64,000 bases of DNA from assembly GCA_012934845.2 (NCBI GenBank), contig WNNJ02000588.1:214758-278757 (forward strand). Reading direction: 5' to 3'. Source of the stretch: Pomphorhynchus laevis (taxonomy: Eukaryota > Acanthocephala > Palaeacanthocephala > Echinorhynchida > Pomphorhynchidae). Below are positions 43,771-53,890 of this stretch, piece by piece. The notes beneath the pieces were generated by a model that made no database searches, was not told where the DNA came from, and saw only the letters and a program-made list of their open reading frames with translations. Positions within the stretch are counted from its first letter, which is position 1; each line of letters starts with the position of its first letter. The position numbers and the translations under genes were made by a program.

Positions 43771-46224
43771 AAATTTTCTGAAACAACTAAATAACCGATA
43801 ATAACTAAAAAGAAAAACAGCTAAAAAACAAAACAGTACAAGAAATCTACAAAAAAAATTATCCAGCCTTCCAATAAATTTCTAAGGCCTCAGTTACAGA
43901 GGGATCTGAGCCCTCTTACCGATCAAACACGCCGCTCTCCGACTAAACCATACGGGGTCTCTCATTCTCCTCGAAGAGTCCAATCAATGCGGACTATGCT
44001 CGGTAATTGCGAGATGAGGAGCTTTAGAAATCTTAGTCCTTGCTCCGGGGGACGTTTTCTCGAAAAGAAGACTAATCCTGAGATAGCCCAAGTACCCCAG
44101 AGGCGCACTTGGGTTTTCCCATTCAACGACAGATGCCGAGCCCGTTTTAGGGCCAACCTAGCTTTCTTCAGGATACGTATAAGTCTATATAAGTCAGCTT
44201 TCGCTAACCAGTTCACCGTAACGGCGAACCCAGATATTTTACTCAATTGTAAAGGTAGGGAGTGGTTGATTTGCAAATATGGAGGAAAAAGCTGAGAGTG
44301 CTAATCTCTTTAATTTTTTTCTAGGTGGTATAGGCTCAATGAAAGACGACCACCTGTGATTTTGAGGAGTTTAAAATAAGATTGAACATTGTTAACTGGT
44401 CTTTTAATCTTTAAAAACGGCTGATGTCCGTGACTACATCTTTGCACCTGCGTCCATAGAACAAGGCTGTGGAATCATCAGCGTATACCACTATATGTTG
44501 ATCGCGTTTGAATTTTTTTGAAGAGTACAATAGAGGCAGCAAGACATAAGATTGGAGAAACTGGTGAGCCTTGGGGCACACCCGTAATAGGGTTGAACTG
44601 GCGTGCATCAGGGTCGTCTTCATAGTAGAACCGCTTGGTTTACATCAATATCTCCACTATATTAACAATTCTCGCAGGCAACTCGAGGGACCTGAGATAA
44701 GAGATAACGAAGAAATGGAAGTTGGGTCAAATGCAGCAGAAAAATCAAGGAAAACAGACACATCAAGTTGATGATTGTTATTCTGACAAAAATAATGCAC
44801 TTCACCAATTGCTGAATGGACCGAGCGACCTTTGACAAACTCATGAAAACTTGGTGAGATTAAATTACGTCTAATTAAATGATCGCGGAATCTACGCGCA
44901 TTTGATTTTTCTTAGAAGGAGATGAGGGAGTTCTGAATCGAAATAGGCCGCAGGTCTTTAGAACATGACACCGGATTACGTTTTGGTAAAAAATTCTACA
45001 TCTAATGTTGATGCCGGCTACATCGGAAAAACATGCTAAAAGCAATGTGATGACCACTTCTCTTCTTTAATCGGTTGCCAATAGCTCACAGACCCGAGAA
45101 GATAGTGGAGCGAAGAAATTAGAGATGCCCGGAAGTGGACCCTAAGAGTTAAAGATATCTGTAACAGATAAGTCCCTACTCCCAAAGCCACCCAAGACAG
45201 AATTTGTTGGGGAGATTGAGTGGCTCGATAGATATGTAGGGATGGTGACTCTTCCAAAACTCTGTCAAGGCTAATGCTCCCAATCCAAGCCACAGCCCTT
45301 TCTTTCCAGCAGACAAACTTCTCTTTCTTGAATATATTTCAAAAGGAAGACTGAGAAGGTTTAAGGTGAGTAAAGCACGCGCTATCCCTGCTCAGCCAGA
45401 ACCTATATCTAGAGCTCTAGTTTTCACTGTCTGGCAGACACAGATATATTGGGGAGGTGCAGCACTTTAGCCAGGACCTTGAGTTTTGTTGGAGTGGGAT
45501 TGTAAATGCGACCTATATAGTTAGTAGAAAACAACGCAGTAGCTTGCGATGAGAGGTAGGAATTAAATTCGGTCATACTCTCATTACCAATTTTGAAGAA
45601 GAGTTGAATAGCTGCCTGAAAGAAAGCCTCTCTGATGGGATCAAAGTGAAACCTTCTTCTAAGCAACGTATCTTCTCTAACCGCCAACGAATTAGTTCAT
45701 GTGAGGTAAAAGCTTTTGGCGCGACTGCTCAGTACAGATGGGTTTTAACAACCACATCTTATGTATCAGTAATATATCGAGGAGATAATTAGTTGTTGAG
45801 CAATGAAAGGTGGGGGAAGGTGGTTTGTGAATAAGATAGTCGTTCCTGTTCCTGCGGATTGTTGCATTAATCCAACGACCAGTTATGTCGTTGAAGTCAC
45901 CAAGTATCACATCATAACCACTACCCAATATACGATCCAGGAGGTCATGATTTTTGTGAGTTTCTCCTGGCCGGATATAGATATTGGCTATGCTGACGCG
46001 TTTACCGTTTTTACATAGCGATATAGCTAAGAATACAGGGCTGGACAAGAATAGTTTAACAGGGGAAGACCTTAAAGAGCATTTAACTAGGGTTAGAAGA
46101 CCTTGAGATGAAGAGGCGTGGGGAGGGGTTATGTACGGAGTGAAGTGTGTGTAAATATGCTTTGGGATTAATCGAGTAATGTCATGGGAGAGACGGATAG
46201 ACCGCGTCTCTTGACGCGGTCTAT
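43771..46224 (-). mobile_element. LINE C4, 5'-truncated, in tandem upstream of C3
   Basis: Minus-strand C element complete at its 3' end (tail near 43,770-43,800) and truncated inside the endonuclease at about 46,210, where a 12-bp foldback lies. Its tail joins the C3 5' end directly, a head-to-tail arrangement. Confidence 0.8.
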
Positions 46225-46234
46225 GGATGAGCAT
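43962..46234 (-). pseudogene. ORF2 of LINE C4
   Basis: Open part 46,234-45,692 gives the endonuclease (ETRSIRLSHDITRLIPKHIY, ANIYIRPGETHKNHDLLDR, LGDFNDITGRW). Later pieces: FHFDPIREAFFQAAIQLFFK (about 45,660), WIGSISLDRVLEESPSL (about 45,290), VVYADDSTALF with YADD at 44,474-44,485, and the C-terminal GTWAISGLVFFSRKRPPEQG (about 44,100-44,040). At least five frame breaks or stops. Confidence 0.8.
46197..46224. repeat. Perfect 12-bp foldback at LINE C4 5' junction
   Basis: ATAGACCGCGTC, loop TCTT, GACGCGGTCTAT. The left arm is C-family sequence (compare C2 near 34,700); the right arm is its inverted copy at the truncation point. Confidence 0.95.
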
Positions 46235-47103
46235 TCATGCATATCATATAATATTAAATATAATACATTAAATAATTAAATTTTAGGAATTGTCATAATA
46301 TGTCAAAATCATTTAAATTATTTAATAGATTATTACAATACTCTATTAAATAATTATACTATTTTTATAGATTTTTATAGATTATTAATTATTATAGATT
46401 ATTACAATAATCTATTATAGGCTACAATAGTTACTAGGTTACTTTCATATAAATTATAAGAAATTTTATATAAAATTATTAAATTATTTATAATTATTTA
46501 TTATTATTTATTGTTTAATTATTTTATTTTTATTTATCATTATGTTTAATTTATAAATAATTTAATATACGTAGACTTAGTTACCTGACTTGATTTATCC
46601 ATTTAATGTACAAAGATTTAACGATGTTTCTTAATAATGATGGCAGTTGCCATTGAAATATTCTTGATTTATTTCCTTGGCTCCTATAAATTAAAAAATC
46701 TGAATTGTATTGTATTAGTCGTATTGTAAATTATACAATAAATTATATTGTAATTTTCGTTTAATTTTGAAAAAATCTTTAATTTGTATTGCCTTTACTG
46801 ATTGTTAATAACATTTAAGTACGTGTTCTCTATAAATGCATTCTGTTTTATTAATTTACAAATTATATTCACCGCAATTGTGGATACAGTGTATAGTATA
46901 AAGGAACAATTATGAACACAGATAATTATGAAGATACGATTCAAAATACAATTTTGATAAATACGAAATAATAATGTGTGATCAGTACAAAATAAAATGT
47001 TGTTACACACTACAAACAGACACTTTAAAGACATGGAATACTCATGATACATTTTTGATTAAAAGTTGAAATACGCATCGTAATGTATTCAGCCAGAAGG
47101 CAT
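46225..47103. other. AT-rich spacer with a family K end
   Basis: Contains a K body and end on the minus strand (about 46,490-46,600; TACGTAGACTTAGTTACCTG near 46,569). The 85-codon frame at 46,795-47,052 looks like random Ile/Cys/Asn-rich translation and is not supported as a gene. Confidence 0.5.
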
Positions 47104-47268
47104 CTATTCTCCAAATTCGAACCATGATTGACGTTGTATTTGCGAAGGTTTGAATTTGTCATTTATTTGCCTAGGATGCTCGTTAAATAAATTCATTGGA
47201 TATACCATCTCATCATATATAAGATCTCCACCTGTAAAGGAATTTGGTAAGCCGGTGAATAACTGCAT
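47104..47268 (-). CDS. Probable terminal exon of an unknown host gene
   Basis: Minus strand: 54 codons from ATG 47,266-47,268 to TAG 47,104-47,106, reading IYDEMVYPMNLFNEHPRQIN, DKFKPSQIQRQ and SWFEFGE at the end. Composition is protein-like, with Trp, Phe, Pro and charged residues, unlike chance AT-rich frames. A good 3' splice acceptor (ATTCCTTTACAG) ends at 47,232, so the exon may start at 47,231. No repeat family here matches it. I do not recognise the protein. A host gene whose introns are filled by the G and J elements is plausible. Confidence 0.45.
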   Translation of the reverse strand: MQLFTGLPNSFTGGDLIYDEMVYPMNLFNEHPRQINDKFKPSQIQRQSWFEFGE

Positions 47269-47349
47269 ATTCTTGCTAATCTAAACGACAAATTGTATTT
47301 TTCGTTAATCTAATTAGTTTATTTTAAATAGATTATATAATAAATTCAC

Positions 47350-47577
47350 GGAAATACGATAGGATTATAGCCCTACAATTTATTTAGAGATGCTATGAAC
47401 TCCAAAAATTTATCATTTTGCTCATAGACTCCTAAATGTTTTTATGAAACCCTTAATATAGACATTCACTATTCGTGGAAATATCTTGCCTTCGCATCTT
47501 AATATATTGATAAAATATATTATATTATAATAATATATAATATATTATTGTTTATAATGTAGAGGAAATTTATTAGG
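47350..47577 (-). repeat. Family H repeat, older inverted copy
   Basis: Reverse complement of about 55,385-55,610 with several differences (shared GATGCGAAGGCAAGATATTT and GGAGTTCATAGCATCT). Confidence 0.85.
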
Positions 47578-47589
47578 GCACTGCGTCTC

Positions 47590-49262
47590 TCGACTTGGCC
47601 AAATGAAAGAAATTAAATAAAACATTGTGCAACGACTTCATTTGAGATAATATCAATATTTGGTAGTCCACCACTAGTTCCCAACAGGCAAAAGAAATTT
47701 AGCAGGTTTATCAAGTTAGCCGTAAACTTAACCTATCGATCTCCTTCAAAGATTTTTGCGCTAACACCGGGCACTCAAATACGTGGGATAAAGACTCACA
47801 TCTATCACCACAGAAAAAAACACGAAACTCCACGTTTATCGACGGGTATGCGAGTGCGACAAAACTTGTCGTGATATCCGTGTAAAGAAACCTTCCAGAC
47901 GAGGTGCGTTTAGAAGCACACGGATACTGCCAACTCGTTTGCGTATTAGCTGATGAAGTGTACAGTTGATGATATAGCTTGCTAACCTTATCTGTAAAGG
48001 CTTTTTTATTTTGAATATAATGTACCGTATCTTGTGCTCCGATCATATTTCGTAAATACTCCGTACATAACTCGACTTTAGATAAAACATAAACCGCAGT
48101 CGTCGAGCACTTTGGAGAGACGCCTACAACACGCTTAATGAATCTGCCTTTACATTTGTCGATCTGCGCAAAATTAGCCGTCGTGAGGTCTGTCCAGATT
48201 GCTGAAAGCGCGTACGACAAAATCGGTAGAAGCATGACATGAAAATACTGAAGAGCACCACCAAAGGAAAGCTTACCTAAACATTTAACTCGCGAAGTGG
48301 CTATGACGATTTTCGCACATTTCTTTTCGATATGAAACTTAAAAGACCACCTACTTGTCAATAGCATCTCCAAGTACGTGTATTGATTACTGAACTCTAC
48401 CTTCCTGCTGTTTAAACCAATCTCGTCGTGCGAGCACAATCTGCCACCTTTACGAAACTTTACTACCTTTGTTTTATCGATATTTACGTCAATTAGATTA
48501 TTTAAACAGTAGTTAGCTAGAGCAGTGGTTACGTTTTGAGCCGATTCCAGATCTTTCGTTAGAATAACTAAGTCATTAGCGTAAAGAACAGAACTTGAAG
48601 TTCGACATTCGTTTCTCAGATGAGACGGCAAATCATAGATATAAACAGAGAAAAGGATAGGGCTGAGCAGATCTCCCTGCATCACACCGCAGCTATCAAT
48701 TATTGTAACTGATGAAGTAAGTATGTCGAAGACATTTAATGAATTGGCATAGAGGATATTGCCTAAGAGTTTCAGCATACGACCAGATATCCGGAAATCC
48801 ATCGACAATTTACGGGTGAGTATTTCTCGATTAACCGAATCAAAGGCTTTTTTAAAGTCAACAAAGATAGCATATAAATGACTCTTGCGTTCGAATTGTA
48901 ATAACACTTGTTCACGAACTACCTTGATTGCATCCACCGTTGATCGGTGAGGTCGGAAACCAAATTGTTCTGGCGGCAACAGATAATCACGGTGTTTCGA
49001 TAATCGATTGGTTATAAGAGTGGACAAAACTTTATAGGTATGATTTAGCAGGGCAATTCCACGGTAATAGTTAGTTTCACTTATATCCCCTTTACCCTTA
49101 TACAGGATTTTTATTACAGCTTGCTTCCATGACACCGGCATTTGATAACTGTATAGGACACAATTGAATAAATGTAGCCAATAACTCGATAATAAATAAA
49201 AGTAATCTTTAATTTGTTCAACACAAAGTTGGTCAGGGCCGGCCGCCTTATTATTAGACATA
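47590..49262 (-). mobile_element. LINE G, 5'-truncated, RT frame open
   Basis: Minus-strand LINE remnant that begins exactly at the RT entry and ends in a short 3' UTR (about 47,710-47,590). It lies between repeat E (49,275-49,490) and repeat H (47,350-47,577). Confidence 0.8.
47711..49261 (-). CDS. Reverse transcriptase of LINE G, open frame, active site altered
   Basis: 516 residues, uninterrupted: MSNNKAAGPDQLCVEQIKD, LYKGKGDISETNYYRGIALL, GFRPHRSTVDAIKVVREQV, YAIFVDFKKAFDSVNREIL (motif A), CGVMQGDLLSPILFSVYI (motif B'), then LYANDLVILTKD where the catalytic motif reads YAND (48,572-48,583) instead of YADD. A connection region and a C-terminal Cys/His block (FFCGDRCESLSHVFECPV) follow. 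Changing the second catalytic Asp to Asn should abolish polymerisation, so the open frame is probably a young dead copy. No endonuclease is included. The family resembles RTs common in ant and other insect genomes; the clade is uncertain. Confidence 0.85.
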   Translation of the reverse strand: MSNNKAAGPDQLCVEQIKDYFYLLSSYWLHLFNCVLYSYQMPVSWKQAVIKILYKGKGDISETNYYRGIALLNHTYKVLSTLITNRLSKHRDYLLPPEQFGFRPHRSTVDAIKVVREQVLLQFERKSHLYAIFVDFKKAFDSVNREILTRKLSMDFRISGRMLKLLGNILYANSLNVFDILTSSVTIIDSCGVMQGDLLSPILFSVYIYDLPSHLRNECRTSSSVLYANDLVILTKDLESAQNVTTALANYCLNNLIDVNIDKTKVVKFRKGGRLCSHDEIGLNSRKVEFSNQYTYLEMLLTSRWSFKFHIEKKCAKIVIATSRVKCLGKLSFGGALQYFHVMLLPILSYALSAIWTDLTTANFAQIDKCKGRFIKRVVGVSPKCSTTAVYVLSKVELCTEYLRNMIGAQDTVHYIQNKKAFTDKVSKLYHQLYTSSANTQTSWQYPCASKRTSSGRFLYTDITTSFVALAYPSINVEFRVFFCGDRCESLSHVFECPVLAQKSLKEIDRLSLRLT

Positions 49263-49274
49263 GAAATTTCAGGT

Positions 49275-49490
49275 ATGTCGAAATTTCAGGTATTTTGCGA
49301 TTTCAACAATTTTTGTAATTTGTGAGAAAATAAATACTTTTCGTTCCAATATTGCCACAAGTACATCGACTTTATTGATAATTCAAGGTATCGGCATTTC
49401 ATAAAATAATGGGTCTTGTCGGAGCCATAATGATTCAATCCGTGAGTTTTACGGATAAGCAAAAATTCATCAGGCATGGAAAACCTACAC
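49275..49490 (-). repeat. Repeat E, minus copy
   Basis: About 205 bp, 63 codons open (PDEFLLIRKTHGLNHYGSDK, then THYFMKCRYLE). Matched in inverted orientation by 54,835-55,045. It may be an exon-like or TE-derived piece. At the junction with LINE G the string ACCTGAAATTTC is duplicated. Confidence 0.75.
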
Positions 49491-49830
49491 GTGACAGGGT
49501 AGTCTAATTTAATTTTAATCCAATTCTATGGGACTCGCGTGAGCATATCCGTCTTATTGCGGCACGAAGGTACTAATTCGATTGTCACATTAAGCCCGTA
49601 ATCGTTAACAGTATATATCGAGTATACGCGTGACAAGAAGTGATGTGACCTCGCATATTCTCGTAGGTAAACCTGCTCAATACATCTGTAATCCATGCGT
49701 ATATCGTCGATAAATCAGTGATAAACCGAATACCAATTAAAAAATACCAGTCAAAAAATAAATGTATTGAAAAGAAAGTATCTGGACTAGATGCATTCAT
49801 GTATCTTTGTCGTGCATTTGTTATTGTCTG
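49491..49830. other. Spacer between repeat E and LINE J
   Basis: Moderate complexity, with no recognised domain. The frames across it lack family features. Confidence 0.4.
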
Positions 49831-49868
49831 GCTTATATGCTTGTATATACCTTATTATCTATATTGTT

Positions 49869-52180
49869 TCATCTTTTCCTTTCTCCATTCCACCAATCAA
49901 AGCAATCTTTAAGTCTCGGAACTTTTCCCAAAAGAAATATAAAAATGCAATCTGCAGTATCTATAACTTGTTTTAAGTACAACTCAATAATATTTTCCCT
50001 ATCTTTCTTCCTTTGTCTTATCTCCTTTATCCAATTTCTATTATTCTTAATATAATGTTCATAATCCCAGTTGTTAATTTTTTCTATATATAAACGGGTT
50101 AATTCATACCCCAGAATATAACCTTCATCTTTTAGTTTACTTTGCTGAATTTTGATTAGCAAGGCCATACTGAATCTCCATCGTTGTTCTAGTGGTCTAT
50201 TCCTTGCATAAAATGTGAGCCCAGAACATAGGAACGCTTTTGCGACATTTACGGCGATGTTTCCATGTGTTCCTAGTGTTATTGATTTCCTATAAAATTT
50301 GATGCCTCTATTATATAATTTCTTGGCTTTTGTTAGATATCCATTACAGCTTAGTGTTGTTGTAAAGATCGATCCTAATATCTTCACCCGTCGCATTTCA
50401 TTAATCCCATGCAGATTCCTTTTCATGGATAATGGGGCTTTCCTTCACTTACAAAATAGAAATTTGCATTTGATTTCACTCAATACCAAACCACATTTTG
50501 CCGATCTGCTCTTTATTAATTGTATGTAGTGTTTAATTCTTCGTTGCATTCTAGCATTATTTGTATCTCTTCTGAAACATAGCGTTATGTCATCTGCATA
50601 AGTAATCACCAGAACTTTATCGTTATTAAGATCTTTTGTAATATTATTGATCGCTAAAATAAATAAAAGCGATGATATAAGCGATCATTCAAGGAACTCC
50701 TTTAGTCTGTTTAGCTTTAAATTCTGGTTCGTCTTGTAATGTAAAGGATCTTATTTCCAAAATCTCTATAATTATTTCTTTCAAATTATTAGGTACTTCT
50801 GTTTCCTCCAAGCTGTTCTTAATGGCTTCGTGTGTTACATTATCGAACGTTTATGAAACGTCTTACGCGTATATGATTTTACCCATCTTATCTTTATTGA
50901 TAAAATCATGTACTGATCTTACTGAACTTATTGTTCTAGTGTGATTCCTGAAGCCACAGCAGCATTTATCGAAGAAATTTGATTCGTCCAGAAATGTACT
51001 TAATTTTCTGGCCAGAAATCTTTCGTATACCATTAGAAGCGAATTTGAAATAGTGATTGGTCTTAGGTCTTTCGGGCCCACCACACAACTCTTTTTGGAA
51101 TGCAGATGATGCTTCCCAAGCCTATGCTTTCCCAATCATTTGTTCTGGCCCTACACACGTATTTGGTTATTTTTTTCTATTTTATTCGAAGATTAGTTTC
51201 AACATGGCTGCAGGTGCACATACGCCATTAGATGAAAGTTTAGGTTTAGAGGGCATGCTTTGATTAATTCTTCTATATTGATGCCAAAATTAGAAACTTT
51301 ATCTATTGTAATGTGTGTCATATTTATCCGAGAAAGGTTATTTGTATGTTTCGAAATAATTTCTTTTATAACGTTTTCTTCGCTATCCGAACTTAGCCAT
51401 TTATTTGCTTTTTTCCTCCACTTTGAGTTGTATTAGTTTATTATACAATTCCACCACGGTTTTGAATATTGTATAAAAGAGCTGAATTTATTTCTTTGGG
51501 TTTGTAGTTTATTAATTTCAATTTCTTCCAATAATGCCTCTGTTAGTTTATCATTTTTATTAAATTTCGCATTCCACCATCTTCTTTTAAGTGAAAAATT
51601 GTTTTTGTGTAATTTGGAATAAGCGGAATCTTTTTGTACAACATTTTGCTTAACTTCCAAAGATATTCCGATATACTTCCTATATTAATTTGAGTACCCT
51701 CCATATCTGCACTTTTAAACCAGTCCTCTATTTCCTTATTCAATTTAGTGATATCATTAATATTAGGACAGAATTTTTCCTAGCATATATTGTTAACGCC
51801 CATTCTCCGTTGAACATAATGGTGTCAGCAGTCATGTATGTTCATGTCTCTATTTTTTCTCATACTAGCTCATAGTCCGGTCCAGTGTGGCTTATCTCTT
51901 TTGTCCCTTGTTTGTTTCCCCATGTTTCTATAATATTGTATTCTACTTTAGGATATATCTGTTTGTGCAAAATGAGATCCAAACCTCTTTTGTATCTTTC
52001 CCCGTTCGTTAATAATGTGTGATTATTAAAAAACGATGCATCTTTAAAAGCTAGTTATGAGTCTCCTCTCACTTCATGTAAGCATATTATTGTATCTGGA
52101 CTGAAGTTGTTTAAAGCTTCCATATTTTTACTAGAAACCAAATTCCAGCATCATATTGTTATATTTATATTGGCTAAATC
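49869..52180 (-). pseudogene. ORF2 of LINE J: endonuclease and RT
   Basis: Minus-strand order: NMEALNNFSPDTIICLHEVR (EN start, about 52,125-52,065); IETWGNKQGTKEISHTGPDY (EN end, about 51,935-51,880); a linker with FSLKRRWWNAKFNKNDKL (about 51,600-51,540); RT GPKDLRPITISNSLLMVYER and CGFRNHTRTISSVRSVHDF (51,075-50,900); TFDNVTHEAIKNSLEE (about 50,850); VLVITYADDITL with YADD at 50,589-50,600; and the C-terminal segment MRRVKILGSIFTTTLSCNGY to 49,869, open for 185 codons. Several frame changes and stops. Confidence 0.75.
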
Positions 52181-52299
52181 TTTCATTTAAGAAAAGATTT
52201 ATCTATTTTCACTTATAACTTTTTTCCAGTGTCCCATTTCTCTCAATGATTCACTCTATTAACGGTTTCTATCCGCTAATCTAACTCTTCATACTGTAT

Positions 52300-53300
52300 T
52301 TGATCATCTCCTATAATCATTTTCCGTGTGTTTTGTATTTATAACCATTTTATTATCGTATTGTTCACTTGTTACATCTTGATAAATATTCTTGTTATTC
52401 TTCGATTCCTTTTTATTATTATTTGTTTCATTACGTTCTTGATCCATTTCCATTTCAACATCGTTATATGTTGCAGACATATTTTTTAGACTTTCTTCGA
52501 TTGTCACATTTCTTTGCGCCAATGATTTAATTGTCAAATCCTGTGTTTTAACTGTGTCTTCTAGAACTTTTATTTTATCTAGTAAGATAGCAAGATAGCT
52601 AGGTTCGAATCCGATATTATCGGGGTATTTTTTATTGCGTCTGCGAGACTTTTACTGTGTCGATTCTCATTATCAAAATTTATTCTCTTGTCTTGTATTT
52701 CCTCAATGTAATCCTTAAAGACGCTGCATCTTTGTGAGTATGCTTTGTGATTACCATTACAGTTGGTGCACTTGAATTTTCCTCTATCCGTACATTTCGC
52801 CTATTCATGTATTCCTGCAGTGAACACATCTAGTTTCATTGACACACATTGCTGAGAAGTGCCCCATTGCTGACATTTAAAGCATTGTGGAAACTTCCAT
52901 AACGCTTGATCTTTTTCGAATAATGTTAATTTCACTTCTTGATCTTCCAATGATGGAGGTCAATGATGGACCTCCCAATGAATGTCATATATTCCACCTC
53001 CTTTTAATATACAAGCTTTATATCAATTACCATTATCCTTGCAGCTTCTAACTAGTGAACATTTATATTGTTCGCATAATTCTCCTAGTTCATCTTTTGT
53101 GACATATTCTGGAATCATTTTGAGTATTCCAGAAACTTTTAAGGACATATCCGTATATTCAAATTTGTTTTCCTCAAAATGGCAATATATCCTCTTTTTC
53201 ATTCAAAGCCTGTCAAAGCTATCACTACATGGTAGGTCCCGTCTCTGATAAATTTAAACACGATTTGTTTCCTATTCAGTGATTTCCCCCATTAAAAAAA
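52300..53300 (-). pseudogene. ORF1 (gag-like) of LINE J
   Basis: An N-terminal fold with LKVSGILKMIPEYVTKDELG (about 53,145-53,085); zinc knuckles CFKCQQWGTSQQC and CTNCNGNHKAYSQRC (about 52,885-52,740, with a stop between them); then a coiled, Asn/Glu-rich tail (SLAQRNVTIEESLKNMSATY and on to 52,304). Typical of Jockey/I-group ORF1. Confidence 0.7.
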
Positions 53301-53624
53301 TGCATTCAGCCAATTCTTATGATATGCTGATTCGTTAAATTAAAGTCTAATAATATATGGTTCTTTCTTCATTGGGTGTAATAATCTTTTCCGAAATTGA
53401 TTTTCAATAGTAGAGGCTAACATTAGGCACTTTCTTGTACTTGAATTCTTTGACTTGAATTCTTTTTATCCATGAATGTACTCCCTCCCTTGAGAGTACT
53501 TTATTTGCTTTGCAGCCAGTAACCTTTTCAATAACCGATATTAGCTGTCTCTTCACTCTTCAAAGTGTCGCGGAAACTAAGTATATGAGCGTTGTACTGT
53601 TGACGCTGAAATTTTTTATCGTCA

Positions 53625-53712
53625 AAAATGCTTTCACGAGTAACATTTATAGTTCATTGGCAACCACCGTTTACCATCGTGAAAAGATTCGCCTTTCAAG
53701 CTACTGCAGTAA
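53625..53712 (+). repeat. Repeat F, copy 1
   Basis: About 88 bp (GAGTAACATTTATAGTTCAT and on to CTACTGCAGTAAC), repeated at 55,048-55,135. It leads directly into LINE C6 sequence. Confidence 0.75.
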
Positions 53713-53846
53713 CCGCGACCATTTAAGTAGGCCGAGTTTAATCACACCTGATTTTCATGGGGTTATGAAAGGTCGCTCAGTCCGTTCAGCTATTGGTGAA
53801 GCATACCAGTTTTTGTAATAGCTGCTTTTCGCGACTTTTCAGCTGC

Positions 53847-53890
<44 letters not shown>

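Larger units (their letters stand above)
49830..53400 (-). mobile_element. LINE J (Jockey/I-like), two ORFs, degraded
   Basis: A 3.5-kb minus-strand element with gag-like ORF1 and EN-RT ORF2, distinct in sequence from family C. ORF boundaries are blurred by many breaks. Its right edge is near 53,350-53,400. Confidence 0.75.

Noticed and set aside
46795-47052. 85-codon minus-strand frame rich in Ile, Cys and Asn
   Set aside because: Looks like random AT-rich translation, with no domain and no splice context.
52590-52625. GGTTCGAATCC resembling a tRNA T-loop
   Set aside because: It lies in the LINE J ORF1 coding stretch on the other strand, and no acceptor, D or anticodon arms can be folded around it.
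53853-53888. (TA)n run as an origin or terminator
   Set aside because: A simple microsatellite, best read as the end of the inserted element.
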